A DNA stretch of 64,000 bases from Bimuria novae-zelandiae CBS 107.79 (lineage: Eukaryota; Ascomycota; Dothideomycetes; Pleosporales; Didymosphaeriaceae): the NCBI GenBank assembly GCA_010015655.1, contig ML976703.1:40405-104404 (forward strand), given 5' to 3'. The position numbers were made by a program, and so were the translations under genes. This document shows, piece after piece, positions 34,709-47,177 of the stretch. Numbering within the stretch: position 1 is the first letter of the stretch; the number at the start of each line of letters is the position of its first letter. The notes below the pieces were generated by a model, which searched no databases, was not told the DNA's origin, and saw only the letters and a list, made by a program, of their open reading frames with translations.

Positions 34709-35224
34709 CTACGAGTAGTCCTTGTCGTGCTTCTCGTGAAGTCCCCCAATGCGATCGAGATCGAGCGAGTCGAAGCGATCACCGTCGCGCTCGTACGGCG
34801 GGAGATCCTCCTGCAAAGGCTCAAGCCCAACGCTGTGCTCGCCTACTCGTACGACAACTACGCGGCCGGACTTCCGCTTGCCCGCGGCGTCGACCTCATC
34901 CGGGAACGTGATGCGGATTTCCGGGACAGGACTGGCTGGGGGGCTCGACGAGTGGGCGAGCAGGTCCTTCTTCTCTTGGTAGACGACGATGGACTCGCGG
35001 CCGGTTGAAATAGTGAGGCGGCGGTGGGTGGACTGCCTCTTCTCGTACAGTGGAAGCTGCGGCTCGGCGCCTTTTCTCGCGCGGCGAATTCTCCGCAAGA
35101 AGAACAAGGCACCGATGAGGACAACTGCGAGGATAAAGAGCGTCAGGAGGGCGACCAACAGACTGGTCTGCACGTGGTCCAAGCCGCTGTCGTCGCGGGC
35201 TGCGAGAATGGGGGCTGCGTCCAT
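34709..35224 (-). CDS. Small single-pass membrane protein, unknown function
   Basis: 171 residues from the ATG at 35,224 (MDAAPILAARDD). The frame is open upstream to 35,332, but the extension adds a second hydrophobic stretch and is less likely to be translated. A short N-terminus is followed by one membrane segment (about residues 20-43, SLLVALLTLFILAVVLIGAL) and a basic stop-transfer tract (RRIRRARKG). A cytosolic tail of about 125 residues follows, with PEIRITFPDEVD, a valine-rich strand (GRVVVVRVGEHSVGLEPL) and an acidic-basic end. The tail looks constrained, with regular strands and no low-complexity runs, so I think the gene is real, but I do not recognise the family. Likely topology: N-terminus outside, tail in the cytosol. 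It is convergent with NEO1. Confidence 0.65.
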   Translation of the reverse strand: MDAAPILAARDDSGLDHVQTSLLVALLTLFILAVVLIGALFFLRRIRRARKGAEPQLPLYEKRQSTHRRLTISTGRESIVVYQEKKDLLAHSSSPPASPVPEIRITFPDEVDAAGKRKSGRVVVVRVGEHSVGLEPLQEDLPPYERDGDRFDSLDLDRIGGLHEKHDKDYS

Positions 35225-37034
35225 GATGCGGTGCGTGTGTTGCCGGGTGGTTGCGGGCTCGCGTAGGAAGACGGTGCAGACGGCGATAGCAATAGTGATT
35301 AGGGAGTGTATTAGCTGGGCCGCGGTCAGCACTGGAGTTGTTGATGGCGTGGGCCGGGAATGGGGGCTGCGGCAGACGCACTTTTGTTAGGAATGGTGAA
35401 CGGGACCGAACGAGAGGATGCAAGTATCGCTGAAAGAGTGAAGCGATACTGCGGCAAGGAGTGTGAGCGAGCAGAGGGGCCTGTGGTGTTGGAGGAGCGG
35501 CAAGGCAGAGGAAGAAGGGGGAGAAGGCTGGTTTTTGCTGGGCGGCAGGAACAGGCAGGCGCGCCGACCAGTGCCTTCCTCACAAGGCCCAGGCCCGCCC
35601 CGCGCCCAATGGGAACCAGCGCCCGGCCGCTCCGCCCCTGCGCTTGATGCCTGCACCAGTCCGAGTTGCTGCAGTCACGAATTTCCTCAGCCTGGGCCTC
35701 GGCCAATCAGCGCTGCTCGTCTGCTTATCTCAAGCTGTCCGCGGCCAGCTACCTGTGAATACAACACCCAGAGGTAACAGACGCGAGACGCCGTGTGTGG
35801 CTAGCGATGCCGGCATTGAGCTGGAGGGACAGAACCACGTCGGCGGCCAATGCTGCTGCTTCTCCTCAAGCAGCGGCGGAGCGGACGTACCGCTAAGTAA
35901 GCCACCTACAAGTCCGTTCCCGAATAAAGAAACACATCACAACGAAAGCTCGAGTACCAACGACATCAGCGGCCAATGCTGCTTCTTCTCCAATCGCGCA
36001 GTGCCGCTACGTTCCCAAACCAAAAAAAAAAAAACACCACGACCCGTCGGGAGTTCGAGGCCTGTGTGTGCGTGTTGCGTCTGTGTGTGTCCACCAACTC
36101 TTCGCGACCACGGGAGGGTCGCCCTGTTGAGGACCTTGGATCCACACTCATACACGGTGAAACGCGCATGTGTACCGAAGCTTCTCCCCCTAGACACATG
36201 CGTGCCTGAGACCTGACAACCGAAGCTTTGCAGAGCGCGGCGCCCCTAGAGCACGGCAGCTAGCCCTCTAGCCGGACGTGAGACGAGCTTAGTGCGCAGA
36301 TCTGGGGAATCCACCATCGCGCCCACCAGCGCAACCCTCACGCCAGGCATCTCTTTTCTTTGCGCCGCTCCCACGCCTCTCCCGCTGCCCACCGCACCAC
36401 CCTTTGCGCTTCCTGGCTCTCTGGCGCCCCCGCTGCGTCCTGCCTTACCGTGACTGTGACTGCGACTGCCCCCCAGGGGACCGCGGCCGCACCTGCCCAA
36501 CGCTCCATTCCGCAGGCGCGCCCATCGCCCTTGCGTCCCGTCTTGCTGCGAGCCACCGATGCGGCACCATCCCTTCTTCGCACCAAGCATGCACCGCGGT
36601 TAGAGGAGCCTGCCGAGCTTGCACGAAATCCCCAAGGGCGCCATATATCCACCCGACCTTCCTTCGTCGCGCGCCCCGCCTCGCCGTACCATACATCCGT
36701 CCTCAACCCTAACCCACCTCCCCACCCTTCTTTTCCACGTAGCAATCGCACCGAGCCCTCTCCAGCAAGCCTGCCCTGCCGGACGCGCTGCTGCATCCCC
36801 CAAAGTCTGCGTGCTGACGCCTAACACCGGCTGCCCCGCGCTGTATTTGCCATCCCAGCGCCTCTCGCTGCCTGGTTAGCTCCGCTCCCTGTATATTCCT
36901 GTGTTCCGTAAGCGTGCGCCGCATCGTAGCCGGCATGACGAACAACGTCGGTGACCCCTTCCGCCTCTTTGTGGTGAAGAATGAACTAACCGAACGGGCA
37001 GGTCCGCGCGCGCGACCTCCACGGCGGCCTTTCG
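35225..37034. promoter_or_regulatory. Long upstream region of the PUF gene and promoter of the small membrane protein
   Basis: 1.8 kb between divergent starts. It contains a 13-base A run (36,022-36,034), a diverged direct repeat (GCGGCCAATGCTGCT at about 35,845 and GCGGCCAATGCTGCT at about 35,970) and CT-rich tracts. ORFs on both strands (for example 35,644-36,216 and 36,360-36,824) have no family-like motif and overlap each other. A possible 5' UTR intron acceptor (GGGCAG) lies near 37,003. It most likely holds a long, pyrimidine-rich leader of the PUF gene. Confidence 0.55.
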
Positions 37035-40015
37035 ATGAACGGAGGGGATTCCGAGCGTACAACCCACGCGGCATTGGGCTGGGGCGGCAGCATCTGGAAT
37101 AACAGCAACAGCAACAGCGTAGGCGCAGCCTTGGGTCCCTCGCGTCCTCGCGGTAGGTTCTGTTCTCGCTGCCGGGCGTCCACCATGCACCTGACTGATG
37201 CTTACTTTGCACAGAGAACAGCGCTTTCATAAGCTCCACCGCCGAGTCTATCGAGGGCAAGACTGGCTCCGGCTCGCTCGTGGCCTCCTCAGAATCCGAC
37301 GGCTGGCACCACGGACGCAGTGTGTGGGGAGACAACGCATCCAGCATCCCTCGTTCGCGGCCGGGCCCATCGCCGCCGAGAAAGCAATCTGGCGTCCACC
37401 CCGAGGCCGTGCATCAGTATGCGGACAAGTCGGCTACCTTCTTTCCTACATCGCGATCGAGCGCGGTTGGGCCGTCCCATGCTACCAAGACGACCAAGCC
37501 GATCCTAGACCCAGCCTCCATGAACTTGGCATCCGCTCGCAGAACGGATCCTCTGAACGCTTCTAATTTCTCGTCGTTCGGCTTCAGCCAAGGCGAGGCA
37601 TCCTTGGTATCATGGCAAGATGCGGCTTCTGTGCACTCCCCCACCGATGACAGACGAAGCGTTGCCAATTCTGAGTACCTGGGCCCCTCAAGTGCCACTC
37701 CTTCGAGAGCAGGAAGCCTTCCGCCCTCCAGGCATAGCAACGAGCCATTTCAATTCGGACAGACCCTAGACACTTATTCGAGATTCGCCCAGCCCGGCCA
37801 GCGTCAGACTTCATCGTTCTCTGTTGCACACAACAGAGCGTTCCAGGAACGTAGCGGTTCCATACAAAGCGAGTCCCTCAATCTCAACTCCCTGAGCCTG
37901 GACCATGATGCAGTCCCCGGGACTATGTCCCACAGGCCATCTACGAGCATGAATGGATTCACACCAGCTTTCACCCCTGCTCTGACTGATGCCCCGCTCG
38001 CTCGGGACTCGTACGATTCACAAGCCTTTGAACGACCGAACGGCTATGGGCACTCCGGGACCTACACTCCTGATAGCTTCACCAATGGCAATGGCAATGG
38101 TCACGTTGGTTCTTCCAATACTCTCTTTGGGCCCGTTCAGTTCGATAGCCACAGCGCACCTAACGGTACCGGCGTACACCAAAGTCCGCTCCACACTCAT
38201 TCGCATACTCCTCCAGTATTTGATCATCTCTACCCGTCCCGCTCCGAACAGCCCTTCTCCCTGAACAGTAACAATATCGGTCTGGTGAACCAAAGGCTAG
38301 TGGGGCATAAGATGCAACAGCAAGAACACCGGCGCAACTATCTCTACCAAAACCAGCATATGCACCCGCAACAGCTTCAGCAACTTATCGCCGCCAATCA
38401 GCTCCAGGCCAGCCAGCTACGGAGTCCTTATCCGTATAACCAAATACATGTTCCTCCCGTCATGTCGATGACCAATGACATGCATTCTATGCCAATGCAA
38501 ATGCATGGCGTCATTCCTATCGAGGCGCCCAGGGCACCTCGAGATCACAGCAATTCCCTCGATATAGCTACCATGAGCTCGTGTTTATACAATTTCAAAA
38601 ATGCCAGCAAAATGAACAAAAAATTCGAACTGAAGGACATCTATGGTAACGTAGTCGAGTTTAGTGGTGACCAACACGGATCGCGGTTTATACAACAGAA
38701 GCTCGAGGGTGCCAACAGTGACGAGAAGGAGAAGATCTTCCGCGAGATTCAAGAAAATTGCTTGCAGTTGATGCAGGATGTCTTTGGAAATTATGTAATC
38801 CAGAAATTCTTCGAACACGGCGATCAAACCCAAAAGAAGTTTCTCGCTAATCGGATGATGGGCAACATACTGCAGCTTTCCAATGGCATGTACGGTTGTA
38901 GAGTTGTCCAAAAGGTAAGTTTTGTCAGAGGTCGAAGAAGCCTTCAGTCGGTTAACCATAGCAGGCCCTAGAGTACGTTTTGGTCGAGCAGCAAGCTGCA
39001 ATTGTGAGAGAGCTTGAGAAAGATGTCCTCAGATGCGTCAGGGACTGCAACGGCAACCACGTCATCCAAAAAGTTATCGACAAGGTGCCGCTCGAATATA
39101 TCAGAAAGATCATCGACGCGTTCCGTGGCCAGGTTGGCGCTTTGTCGGTGAACACCTACGGATGTCGCGTCATACAGCGGCTGTTGGAAAAGGTTCCGGA
39201 GCCGGATAGAAGATTCATCCTCACGGAACTACACGCCGAAGGACCGAAGCTCATTACCGACCAATACGGCAACTATGTTTGTCAACATATCATCGAGCAT
39301 GGAACACTGGAAGATCGCGCCAAGGCAATCGCCCTCGTTCAGGTTGGGTTATTGGGCTTCTCCAAGCACAAGTTCGCCAGTAACGTGGTTGAGAAATGCC
39401 TGAAATTTGGTACCAACGAGCAGCGTCGGGAAATAATGCTCAAGCTTACAGACAAAAACGAGCGTGGTGACAGTAACCTACAGACCTTGATTAAGGATCC
39501 ATACGGCAATTATGTCATCCGTAAGTGGTTCGTGATTGCAGTCTGTAAGCAGAGCTTACTAACACATCCAGAAAAATGCTTGGAAACTGTCGACCGCAGT
39601 GACTATCGTGAACTTTTGGCAGCGCTAAAGCCAGAGATGGAGAAGGCCAAAAAGATCATATCGGGCAAACAAATTGTCTCCGTACGTTGTCCTCGCGCTC
39701 CTCTACGTGCAGACCGGACACCGTTAACAAGCCTTGTAGGTGGAAAAGAAGATGCATCGCACTGATTTTGACGACCACATCGACCAAGTTGAGCCAACAT
39801 CCCATGCAGTCCACCATTTAGGCGCATCTTCAAGCACCACCGACGTCCCACCTACTCCCCCGTTGACCAGTGAAGCGCAAAGTCCTCAAAGCAGCTCGCT
39901 CCCAAGCGCAAATATTTCCACCGTGGACGAACCTGTACTCAACTCGTCCACAAATAAGACCTTCCCTGCTTCCGCTAATGGATGCACTATCGAACCCGCC
40001 GAAACCGCTTCGTAG
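37035..40015 (+). CDS. Pumilio/PUF-domain RNA-binding protein (Puf3-like)
   Basis: Model: join 37,035-37,152, 37,215-38,914, 38,965-39,520, 39,572-39,681, 39,740-40,015, giving 919 residues. Junctions restore PSRPRENSAFIS, GCRVVQKALEYVL, GNYVIQKCLETV and GKQIVSVEKKM. The start follows an in-frame stop and gives [19 protein letters not shown] long Ser/Gln/Asn-rich N-terminus, probably disordered and prion-like, precedes the PUM-homology domain (about residues 490-828). Eight helical repeats carry the RNA-reading pentads, e.g. [70 protein letters not shown] and GNYVIQKCLE. PUF proteins bind UGUA elements in 3' UTRs and control decay or localisation; Puf3 acts on mitochondrial-protein mRNAs. Assignment to Puf3 over other PUFs is an inference from domain sequence and layout. 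Repeat six has Cys where Ile is usual (YVCQH). Confidence 0.9.
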
Positions 40016-41340
40016 TAAATATATTACATGGCAGCACTCACCATACGGACTACACGCACATCTTCTTGTTATCGACTATTATTTTAGTACTCGACTATCA
40101 AACATGCATTATGGAAGAGCCGCGGGCGTTGGGTTTTCTTCCTTATATTTTGGAGGACGGCCTCAGCATGTTGTATACCTCTTGCTTTTGGACACTACAC
40201 CGGCACATTCGAATGGTTTTCATTGTCTTATTGCTTCGGACACCGATATTCCGAGAGCCTCCTTCTCCACTCGGGAATAACGAGGTTGCTGCCTCTCTCA
40301 TTCCTGCAGGCACTGGCGCTTAGGGGTGAATGCATTGGTATCAGCATGGTGTATAAAACGATGGGACAGAATAGGATCATTGGTACGTTGGTCACGAAAA
40401 GCGCACGAGAGCACGATTATGGCATTCTTTGTTGCTATTGTTGTCGTTTTCTTCCTAGATACCATATAGTATAGTATATAGGCGTTGAATGGTATGTAGA
40501 GCACGGTGAGCAACATGCTGCTCCAAGATAATAAATCAAAAACTCGCTTCATAATTGGAGAATTAACGAGTTTTATGCCTGTACCCTAGCTTCTGATTAT
40601 ACTCAATTGGTAACTAACATATACCTGGGTTCTCGGGGGGGGGGGGTTGTCACCAACAACCTGAATATATAGGGACCAGTGACTCTTATGTAAATAGAAT
40701 TTTCTTTACATCATGCCTCACCACACGTATTCCGTAGTCAGCAATACCTTCATTTCATGGACTTCTACAAGTTAAAATGTGCCAATCATCACGAACCTAA
40801 GGACATGACTCTTGTTTTGAATAACAAAGAAAAATCAATGAAGAAAAGTAACAGTAGGCACTGAGCACAGATAGTAGTTGAAAGGATTATTGACTTAGTG
40901 TACATTGACTTAGTGTACATGTGATGGAGATATACTGCTAGCCTGGTTACAATAAGAAGATTCATAATGTCAAAGATGAATGCTGGTGGGAGTAAGCCTG
41001 CTTGTTCCTGTTCAGGTCATTGAAGACGATAAAAGAAAAGCTTGCCTATATGTGAGGATGTGCTTAGGCCAGGCATGCTCCATATATCTCAGAAAATCCT
41101 CAAAAACCAAGGACAGGATATCCCACCAAGTGGTTTGTCGGGATAGTTGTTATGAAAAACCACAGAACGGTGTATACATATTGCAGTATGTCCTCCTGGC
41201 AGACTTGAGCGAGACTAGAGAAGTCCCCGGATGGCTGTGCTGATTATATACGTCCATCAGAGGCATAGCAAAATCGTGCAAGTGCCGGCGTTCCCATGGG
41301 ATGCAAAGGGCTGTGAGAACGACGCCTTTGGTCGCGGGGT
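40016..41340. other. Intergenic between convergent genes
   Basis: 1.3 kb with no convincing gene. It holds 3' UTRs, a 12-base G run (40,635-40,646) and a perfect 15-bp tandem duplication (ATTGACTTAGTGTAC, 40,889-40,918). ORFs of 80-140 codons overlap in several frames and show no family motif. Confidence 0.65.
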
Positions 41341-43399
41341 TCACCAGATCCTCCTTGCTGCGCGGTCCTTCTTCTTCCCACGCTTGAAAAGGCCTTGGTC
41401 GAACGTAAAACTTGAGACAATCTTCTCGTAACCAAGGTCTGGCAAAGGACCTTGGTTCTCGAGCAGTCTTCGATGTTCAGGGTCGAGTAAGACCCCCGCA
41501 GACATGATGGTAATATGAAGCTGCATGTCTATACACGCTTGATGTAGGTCAAGCACATTGAGCTTCTCGAGTGCACGAGAGTATATCTCCTTCAGCACCT
41601 CCACTTGTTTGCGTGTCTTGCACCTGTGAAAGCCGTAATCCCGTATAAGGTTTCGTCCACCGCAAGCAGTAGGATCCGTGTCATCGTCGGTTCCTTCTTT
41701 AACCCGAAGAAACTGTACAAGTCGATATACGGACTCGCGCTCTTCGATGGGCTTCTCTATAAAGCGTTCAAGGTGTGGAAGCTCGCAACGGAATGACTCC
41801 CAGCCGCCTCTATCGAAAAATTGTGCTAGTCGGTGTCTGTCCAAGGCTTGGCATAGGTCGGAGAAAACGGGAATTTTTGACGGAGCATGAGTTAGGATGA
41901 CTTTGTACAAGTCTCCAAGTTTCTGGATCTCATCCTCCGTTGTGCATGTAGAGAACCCGAAGACATAGTACGCGCTCGATGTGGGCTTTGGCGCTTGGCT
42001 ATCCTGCAGAGCCTCTATGAGCGTGAGTGCATCTTGCTTAGCACACTCCAAATATCCTGGCCCTGTGTCACGGTCTGCAGGTGAAAGATATTCGTGGGCT
42101 GGCCCGAGAGACTTTTTCGTAGCTTCCTTGCATGGTTTGGTCCGGGTCGACACAGGGTACATGCAACCTTCGTCGAAATTTTTTACAGAAGCTGATGGTT
42201 TCGGTCCAAGATGTGTATCAGGTGCAGACTGAAGCAGACTTGGTGGCGGCAATGGAGACATATCGGCGGGCAGCCCGAGATCGAGACTCACATTCGCAAA
42301 GCTCCTGAAAGTCCGAGCGCAGCGCACAAATGAATCGATGCATCTCCTTGGATGGGCCAGCTCGCATATGTGTTTGCAGATTAGGTCGCCCAGGGAGGGT
42401 CCTATCACGGCCTTCAGTGCCAGGTGAGCTTGGTTATTTTTGCACAGCCTCTGCGATTCCTTCATCATGCCTTGCAATTCGTCTTCAGTATAGATCGCAT
42501 CGTTGGGTGGAATACGAAACGGATTGTCCAAGACCCTGACGAGGATGATCAAAGCAATCAGGTGACGTCGGGTTGTCGTATCGCAGGCTTCAGGTACGTT
42601 GTCAAATGCTCCCATCATCACCGAAATAAGGTCTTCGATTTGGGCGCGGTGTCTTTGGAATAACTGTTGTAGCTGCAAGATGGAGTGCTCGACACGAACT
42701 TTGAACAACTGGAAAACGAAGTTCTCCAAAGAGTCGAGATATGATTTGTGTTCTTGCGATTCTTGAGGCTCTTGAGATTCTTGAGCCACTGTGATCTGAA
42801 TGCCCTGGAGTGCCTTCACGAAATCGTCAGCGAACTCTGGAAAATCGGACGGATTTGGCGTTGAGGTTGCAAGTCGGATCAACGCAGCGCTACCATTGTC
42901 GACCTCTCGCATTAACCCGACTGTCGGGGAAGACCAGGCGCCGCTCACGCCAAAGGCTATGGCGAGTCGGTAAAGAAATTCTTTTCTCATTGGATCAATG
43001 GATCCTGGGCTGAGCGGGCGAGGTTCGAGCATATCATCCTCGTTGGGCTCTTGAAGCTGAGCGTAGCAGGTAGGTACACCAACCATGTACCCACTAGCAC
43101 TAGCTCTGTGACGGACGTCTTTAAGCCAGTTCTCAAGCATTTCACTTCTTCGTCCTGTGGGTAGGCTGCACCCAATGCTTGAGAGGGAGAGGTCGAAGCT
43201 TCCGTTTGGCCATGTCGTGGGCGTGTTCTCCCTCATGCCGCTCACGTCGTACGCGGCTGCTGTCACACAGTCAGTATGTGCAGCTCAACTAGATTGCACC
43301 ACACATAGCGCCGACAGCCTCACAAAGAAATTCTCGCCTGGAAAAGGCGCACACTCAGCAGAAACACTTACCGTTTAGTGTACTCGGCACGCCGGGCAT
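41341..43399 (-). CDS. Conserved-looking soluble protein of unknown function, 648 aa
   Basis: Model: exon 1 43,399-43,372 (MPGVPSTLN), a GTAAGT...CTGACTGTGTGACAG intron 43,371-43,260, then exon 2 43,259-41,341. The intron-based start is preferred because the main frame otherwise begins only at an internal ATG (43,236). An acceptor three bases downstream is equally possible. The protein is largely helical, with no signal peptide or membrane segment. A short QESQEPQESQEHKS repeat tract (near residue 170) precedes helices with many Leu/Arg. A Pro-rich linker sits in the middle (SPLPPPSLLQ). The C-terminal half has well-spaced Cys/His (ACGGRNLIRDYGFHRC) but no recognisable zinc pattern. It ends in a basic tail (FKRGKKKDRAARR). 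I do not recognise the family; the uninterrupted 1.9-kb frame makes it a real gene. Confidence 0.75.
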
Positions 43400-43934
43400 G
43401 GCTAGAGCCAATCAAGATTTTGAGTTGGAAGGATTACTAGGTACTTCGCCCTCCGCGCGTGGCAAGAGAGACACCGAAAACAAGAGACTGCCCTCCGTGC
43501 TCGGTATACCAAAGATAAGGACGTTGGGAAGGTGGTGGAGAGGAATAGGGCAGCGTAAGTGTGTTCTTATATAGCCCGGCCCAAGGCGTTTGTCACGCAC
43601 TAAAGGTGAGCGGCGGCCAAGTGAGCGACAGGCGGAGTGAGCGACAACGTCGTGAGAGGCAGTGAAATGAGAGATTGCACTAGCATCGCTAGTAATCCAG
43701 GTGGAGGCAAGTTCGACCAGTGACGATATGAGATTGAGCATTCATATGCCAAAGCAGGTCTAGATGGAGATATGGATAAGAGGCACAATTGAAAACCCCA
43801 AGAGATGATTGTATGTATATATTCGATGTACGTTACTTCAAAGACTACATCTGCAATGCAACATACACGACCATCGTTTTCTCTCACCCATCCCGACGCA
43901 CTCCCACAACCTCATGCCCCCTTTTGGGACGTTT
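43400..43934. promoter_or_regulatory. Upstream region of the 648-aa gene and 3' flank of GPI13
   Basis: 535 bp lie between the GPI13 stop codon and the ATG of the next minus-strand gene. It must hold the promoter of that gene. No distinct element was recognised, and small ORFs here are unsupported. Confidence 0.6.
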
Positions 43935-46900
43935 TCACATTGTCACCCCAAACACTTCCGCCACGCTCAAAGAACTCACCCTCATCCCCACCACGGCAAC
44001 AAATACGCTCACAAGGTCCACGACCAGCAACACCATCGCTCCCATCATAAATCTCGGGCTGAAAATGCGATAAAGCATGAGATGTCTCCTCAGATGTCCA
44101 GCCCACATCGTCGTCGCCAAACTGACACTTGCATAGAACAAAATATGCGTGGCGACCGCCCTCGCAACATCCCCCAATAGCCCCTTCTTTCTGGGTTGTT
44201 GCTTCCACAGTACCAGTGCAGGGACTGCCACGGCGCACAATATCTGCGCGCCAAACGTATTCATCACGACGAGGAGCGGCGACCAGGGGTACCGAATCGT
44301 GTGTAGTGGTATGAATGCAGATTCCCACTGTATGGAGGAAAGCGTAGCTTGGTGACCCGTTTTGAAGAAGTGAAACGAACCCATGAGGGAAAGGATCACG
44401 GGGCCGATCGCGCTGGACGCGAGTTGGTTCGTAGCCACGATTTCCAGCAGCGAGAATATTTGCCAGGCGCAAAGCGCGAGCGCGCCGGCCCCCATCGGTT
44501 TTTGCACGAGCGCGAGTGCAAGGTACCATATCGTGATGAGAATCGCGTATCGCGAGCCGTGGACGTTGCCGTAGCCCAGGACGGCGATGGATGCCCCGCT
44601 GTTGGGGCCTTTGGGCACGATTTGCTTAGAAGGATGTGGCTTATGCGTATGGGGAGGGCCCTCCTCGATATTTAGAAAAGGTTTTGCCCATATGAATGTC
44701 GGGGCTCCAACACCTATGGCAATAGCGAGGGTAACTTGCGCAATTACAGTCTTTAAAGTCTTGAGCATGCCGCCGTAGCTGGGGTACCACTCCCCATCAT
44801 CAGCGGCATCTAACGTCCAATAGACGGCGCTAAGCAATAGGCCAAAACGTAAGCCAAAGCCGAGCCACATTATTGCTGAATTCTGGTACGACAGTGTACC
44901 ATCGTAGTAGCCCCGAATGAAAGTTGGTAGGAGGAGCGCAACAATTAAGGGCAGGACCAGCTGCCACGTTGCTGAGGTGGAGGACGTAGCCGAGGCGTAA
45001 TACGTGCTCTGACAGTACGGCATTTGCTCTTCACGACATAGGCGCGAGAGCGAGGCGAGGCGCGAAAGTAAGACAAAGAGGACGGAGTGATAGACGCCCA
45101 GAACGCGATCAGTCATGTTGGGCTGGCGGAAGGAAGATAGTGTAGAGAGGAGCCCGAAGGTGGACAGAAAGTGCAGAAGGATTTCGTCTTCCCAGATAGT
45201 GAACGAGTTTGCTGCGAAGCCCACGGATAGCAAGATGGCGAAAGTGGCACTCAGATAGCCCCAGATGGTTGTTGGCAGGAGGAATAATAGACGGCGTCGG
45301 AGGGACCAGAAGGAAGATGCTATTCCAAGATTGCTACCCATAGCGACTGCATAGATGATGGAGTGCTGCCTAGATACTTCGGGAAGTGCAGCACCGATTA
45401 AACTGCTAGCCAGGGCACCAAAGCCACCGCGAGAGAGAAGCTGAGGGCTCAGCTCAGAGACGTCTCCTGCCACACCTCGAGCATACACAGCAAGTAACAC
45501 AAGCGTGAGGGTGAGGATGGTGACTCCGTTTAGCATCCGCGGGAGGTCGAAGCTTGCCCACAGCGCTTTGCAGATGTCCAGAGTTTCCTGTTGGTAGACT
45601 GTGTACAGCTCGTAGACATGGGCGAAGCGGCCTGCGTCGGCCGCTTTGACAGCGGCATCCCATGCGTCGTTGGCGAAGCCGAATGACGCCAACGACGATG
45701 CACGGGCAACCTCATCCATGCTCTGAACCGAAGCCATCTCTTCCTGGTAGCGATAGATCTGGGCAGCTGTAAGCCGGCTGACCGTGGCCAGGTTGTGGTA
45801 GTCGGCGCCTGCAGGGCCGATGAAGGCTTCCTCGATCGGCCTTCCGAGATTGTTGAAAGGGATGGGCAGGCCCAGCAGAAGCGACAAGGTAGGGACCAGG
45901 TCGATCTGCGCGACGGATCGCTCCTTGGCCGTCTGTGGAGGTGCAGCGTAGGCAGGTGAGCTGCGGCCAAAGCGAGGCTGCTTCGAGTACATCCAGAGGG
46001 CAGCCTGGATCTCGTCGTCGGACTCGCCGCCGTGGTCTCCCTTGGCATCCATGCCGTGATCGCCCATGACCACCAGCAGCGTCGAGTCGTCCAGCTGGCG
46101 GATCATGTCCCGGATGACGGCATCCATCTGGCGGAGCTTCGCGGCCATGGCGGGATGGTCCGGGCCATAGCGGTGGCCTGCGTGGTCGACGCCCAGGTAG
46201 TGGGCGATGACCACGTCCCACTTGGACGCATTTGCGGCGTGCATTAGCGGAAAGACGTGCTCGCTGACTCCATTGTCGACCGTGTGCAGGTCCCACACGT
46301 TGAAGGAGTCGTATGCGCGCGTCAACTCGGCGTCGAAGTGGCCCGGAAACAGCGCGTGCCAGGTGTCGTCGCCGAGGTGCACAATCGTCTTGCGCGCGCG
46401 CCGCAGCTGCGACACCAGATTGTCCTCGTCGATGGCGGTGCCCGCAAAGTTGGACCCGGCGTCCACGAAGGTCGGCAGGGTGCCCGTGGTGAGGCCCTTC
46501 AGCCGCTGCAACGTTGCCGTGGGCGCGTCGGCGATGAAGGGCAGCAGGAATGCCTGGCGCGGCTGCGCGACGGCCGTTTCGTGCAGCACGGTGAGGGCAT
46601 TGTGGAAGTGATGCGCCTGCTCGGCCGGCTGCGGGACGGTGAAGTCGTAGCGGAGCGCGTCGATGAGCACGACGACGGCCTTCTCAAACGTCTTGGGATG
46701 CCAGCACCCGCGCTGCGGCGACCCTGCCGCGCCGTCGGCGGGCGGCGCTGCGCATTCCGAGCGGTGGTCCAGCACGATGCGCGTGAGGAGGAAGCCCGAC
46801 GTGAAGAGGTAGATGCCCAGCGCGTGGAGGACACTGCAGCGCGTCAGCCCTGGCCCATGGCGTGGCCGCTTCCGCACGGCGTGCTCACACTATCAGCGTC

Positions 46901-46962
46901 AAGAATGCCACCAGGAGGCCATGCGCAGCCTTGAACTGCGTCTCGCCGTGCTTCTTGTCCAT
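43935..46962 (-). CDS. GPI13: GPI ethanolamine phosphate transferase 3 (Gpi13/PIG-O)
   Basis: Model: exon 1 46,962-46,889, intron 46,888-46,834 (GTGAGC...CTGACGCGCTGCAG), exon 2 46,833-43,935; 990 residues. The junction joins LTLIV to VLHALGIYLFTSGFLLTRIVLD, restoring the N-terminal membrane anchor; the long frame alone has no ATG before this point. The enzyme moves phosphoethanolamine from phosphatidylethanolamine to the third mannose of the GPI precursor in the ER lumen, the group later joined to proteins. The alkaline-phosphatase-like domain shows VVVLIDALRYDF (metal Asp about 83), DAPTAT with the probable Thr nucleophile (about 130), HYLGVDHAGHRYGP (about 236-249) and GDHGM (about 282). 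A C-terminal half with a dozen or more membrane helices follows. Length is close to yeast Gpi13. Confidence 0.92.
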
Positions 46963-47177
46963 GGTTGCCCGTCGACAGGAAGACACGGCGAGACACGACG
47001 CCGGCTTGGGCGCATGGGACCGAGGCGGATGGACCGTGCGTGTACCATGAGAGCTCTGCACAGTGCATACACAGGCCGAAAGACACAACTTGATCGATTC
47101 AATTCTCTGCGCCAAAACGAGTACATGGGGTGTGCGACTATTCTATTGCCGATCGGTGAGAAGCCAACTAAGCTACA

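Noticed and set aside
35644..36216. 190-codon ORF upstream of the PUF gene
   Set aside because: It has low-complexity Ser/Cys runs, overlaps opposite-strand ORFs and shows no motif; it is more likely leader DNA.
36914..37034. Upstream ATG at 36,914 as the PUF start
   Set aside because: It is in a different frame from [18 protein letters not shown], and an in-frame TAA precedes 37,035, so only an unproven upstream exon could extend the protein.
46834..46888. Uninterrupted coding through the start of GPI13
   Set aside because: The long frame has no ATG here and meets TAG just upstream. The GT-AG intron gives a proper start and restores the membrane anchor.
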